5,806 nt of DNA from CAZXEJ01 sp964639895 (GTDB taxonomy: Bacteria > Desulfobacterota_D > UBA1144 > Nemesobacterales > JADFKM01), in assembly GCA_964639895.1 (NCBI GenBank), contig CAZXEJ010000063.1, positions 1 to 5,806 of the forward strand. Reading direction: 5' to 3'. Position numbers and translations under genes: made by a program. Below, one piece after another: positions 4,684 to 5,806 of the stretch (the stretch's first letter is position 1; the number at the start of each line of letters is the position of its first letter). The notes under the pieces were generated by a model. That model saw only the letters and a program-made list of their open reading frames with translations. It had not been told where the DNA came from and ran no database searches.

Positions 4684-5806
4684 ATGCTCGACCCAAGGTT
4701 CCTGAGAGAGAACGAACACTACGTGACTCAGCGGCTCGCGACCAGGGGGTTCCACTACGACCACGATCGGTTCCGCGCCCTCGACTCAAAGCGACGCCTG
4801 CTCATCAAGGAGGCCGAGCGCCTCGAGCACCTCCGTAATGTTGGGTCGAAGAAGTTTGCTTCGCTCAAAAGGTCCGGCTCGGCCGACGAGCTCGAGAGGC
4901 TGAAGATCGAGCTGCGGTCGATATCGGACAAGATAAAGACCGTCCGCGACAGGCTGTCCGAGGTGGAGGAGGAGCTGCGGCAGTTCCTGCTCACCATCCC
5001 CAACATCCCTCACGAAACCGTACCCGTGGGCGGGGGTGAAGAGGACAACGAGGTGGTGCGGGTGGTGGGCGAGCCCAAGGATCTGGAGTTCACGCCCCTC
5101 CACCACACCGAGTTGGGCAGCCGGCTTGGCATCCTCGATCTGGAGAGGGCGTCGAAGATAGCCGGAGCCCGCTTCTCGCTGTACTTCGGGCTGGGAGCGT
5201 TGCTGGAGCGGGCGCTGATCAACTTCATGCTCGATCTCCACACGCGGGAGCACGGTTACACCGAGACCCTTCCGCCCTTTCTTGCCAACAGTGCGAGCTT
5301 CGTCGGGACGGGCAACCTGCCCAAGTTCGAGCACGAGCTCTTCAAGGTCGAGGATACGGATCTCTACCTCATCCCCACGGCCGAGGTGCCCGTGACCAAC
5401 ATACACCGAGGAGAGTTGCTCCGCGAGGAGGACCTGCCCGTCAAGTACGCCGCCTACACGCCGTGCTTCCGCAAGGAAGCGGGCTCCTACGGCAAGGATG
5501 TCCGCGGGATCATACGCCAACACCAGTTCAACAAGGTCGAACTCGTCAAGCTGTCCCACCCCGACCGCTCCTACGAGGAGCTCGAGTCGCTTACCGCCGA
5601 CGCGGCGCGTGTGCTCGACCTGCTGGAGCTTCCCTATCGCGTCGTGGCGTTGTGTACGGCCGACCTGGGTTTCTCGTCGGCCAAGACCTACGAGCTCGAG
5701 GTATGGATACCAAGGGAGAACCGCTACCGAGAGAACTCCGCGGGCAGCAACGTTGAGGATTTCCAGGCACGCCGCTCGAACATCAGGTTCAGGCCGAAGG
5801 ACGGTG
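4684..5806 (+). CDS. serS: Seryl-tRNA synthetase, truncated at window edge
   Basis: The frame is open from the ATG at 4684 to the right edge, 374 codons of the usual 420-430, so only the C-terminal part with class II motif 3 is missing. The start MLDPRFLRENE is the standard SerRS beginning. Residues about 27-105 form the charged coiled-coil arm that binds the long variable arm of tRNA-Ser. The catalytic domain shows LERALINFMLDLH, TAEVP (232-236), motif 2 FRKEAGSYGKDVRGIIRQHQF (from 262), LGFSSAKTYELEVW and DFQARRSNIRF. It is the bacterial type. The usual EISSCSN segment reads ENSAGSN (350-356), which puts Ala353 where a metal-coordinating Ser normally sits. It starts 4 bp after the rtcB stop with only a weak AAAGG ribosome site inside the rtcB end, so translational coupling to rtcB is likely. 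Confidence 0.95.
   Translation, partial: MLDPRFLRENEHYVTQRLATRGFHYDHDRFRALDSKRRLLIKEAERLEHLRNVGSKKFASLKRSGSADELERLKIELRSISDKIKTVRDRLSEVEEELRQFLLTIPNIPHETVPVGGGEEDNEVVRVVGEPKDLEFTPLHHTELGSRLGILDLERASKIAGARFSLYFGLGALLERALINFMLDLHTREHGYTETLPPFLANSASFVGTGNLPKFEHELFKVEDTDLYLIPTAEVPVTNIHRGELLREEDLPVKYAAYTPCFRKEAGSYGKDVRGIIRQHQFNKVELVKLSHPDRSYEELESLTADAARVLDLLELPYRVVALCTADLGFSSAKTYELEVWIPRENRYRENSAGSNVEDFQARRSNIRFRPKDG

Noticed and set aside
3945..4685. A 246-codon frame antisense to rtcB
   Set aside because: It mirrors the strongly conserved RtcB C-terminal half, which explains its openness.
4786..5559. A 257-codon frame antisense to serS
   Set aside because: The plus strand encodes an unmistakable seryl-tRNA synthetase through this stretch.

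Overview
The window is a GC-rich bacterial segment (about 60% by eye). It holds five recognisable protein genes and two gene-poor stretches. Shine-Dalgarno sites of the AAGGAGG type, a bacterial-type seryl-tRNA synthetase and a HemQ/ChdC-type coproheme decarboxylase point to a bacterium. A 480-residue RtcB with archease, and frequent AUA and AGG codons, suggest a deep-branching or thermophile-like lineage such as a non-classical Actinomycetota, Chloroflexota or similar group. The sequence alone does not fix the phylum.

Layout. Positions 1-926 hold no convincing gene; the open frames there look like chance, but the DNA contains several inverted repeats. Two leftward genes follow: a coproheme decarboxylase/chlorite dismutase-family protein (927-1622) and, upstream of it, a UPF0173 metallo-beta-lactamase-fold hydrolase (1696-2412). 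They are 73 bp apart and probably share a transcript that starts near 2440. A 391-bp divergent intergenic region (2413-2803) is unusually rich in short direct and inverted repeats and carries candidate promoter elements for both directions. Rightward from 2804 runs a tight cluster: archease (2804-3217), rtcB RNA ligase (3237-4679) and serS (4684 to the right edge, truncated by the window).

How the genes work together. RtcB joins RNA 2',3'-cyclic phosphate or 3'-phosphate ends to 5'-OH ends. Archease activates RtcB for guanylylation and multiple turnover. SerS charges tRNA-Ser. Their 19-bp and 4-bp spacings suggest one operon that links RNA/tRNA repair with tRNA charging. The leftward pair covers the last step of coproporphyrin-dependent haem synthesis plus a hydrolase of unknown substrate.

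I see no CRISPR array, insertion sequence, tRNA or rRNA, and no clear-cut novel system. The best leads are the repeat-dense divergent region, which has a sigma-54-like element and interleaved inverted repeats; the structured gene-free stretch at the left; and an atypical active-site motif in SerS.
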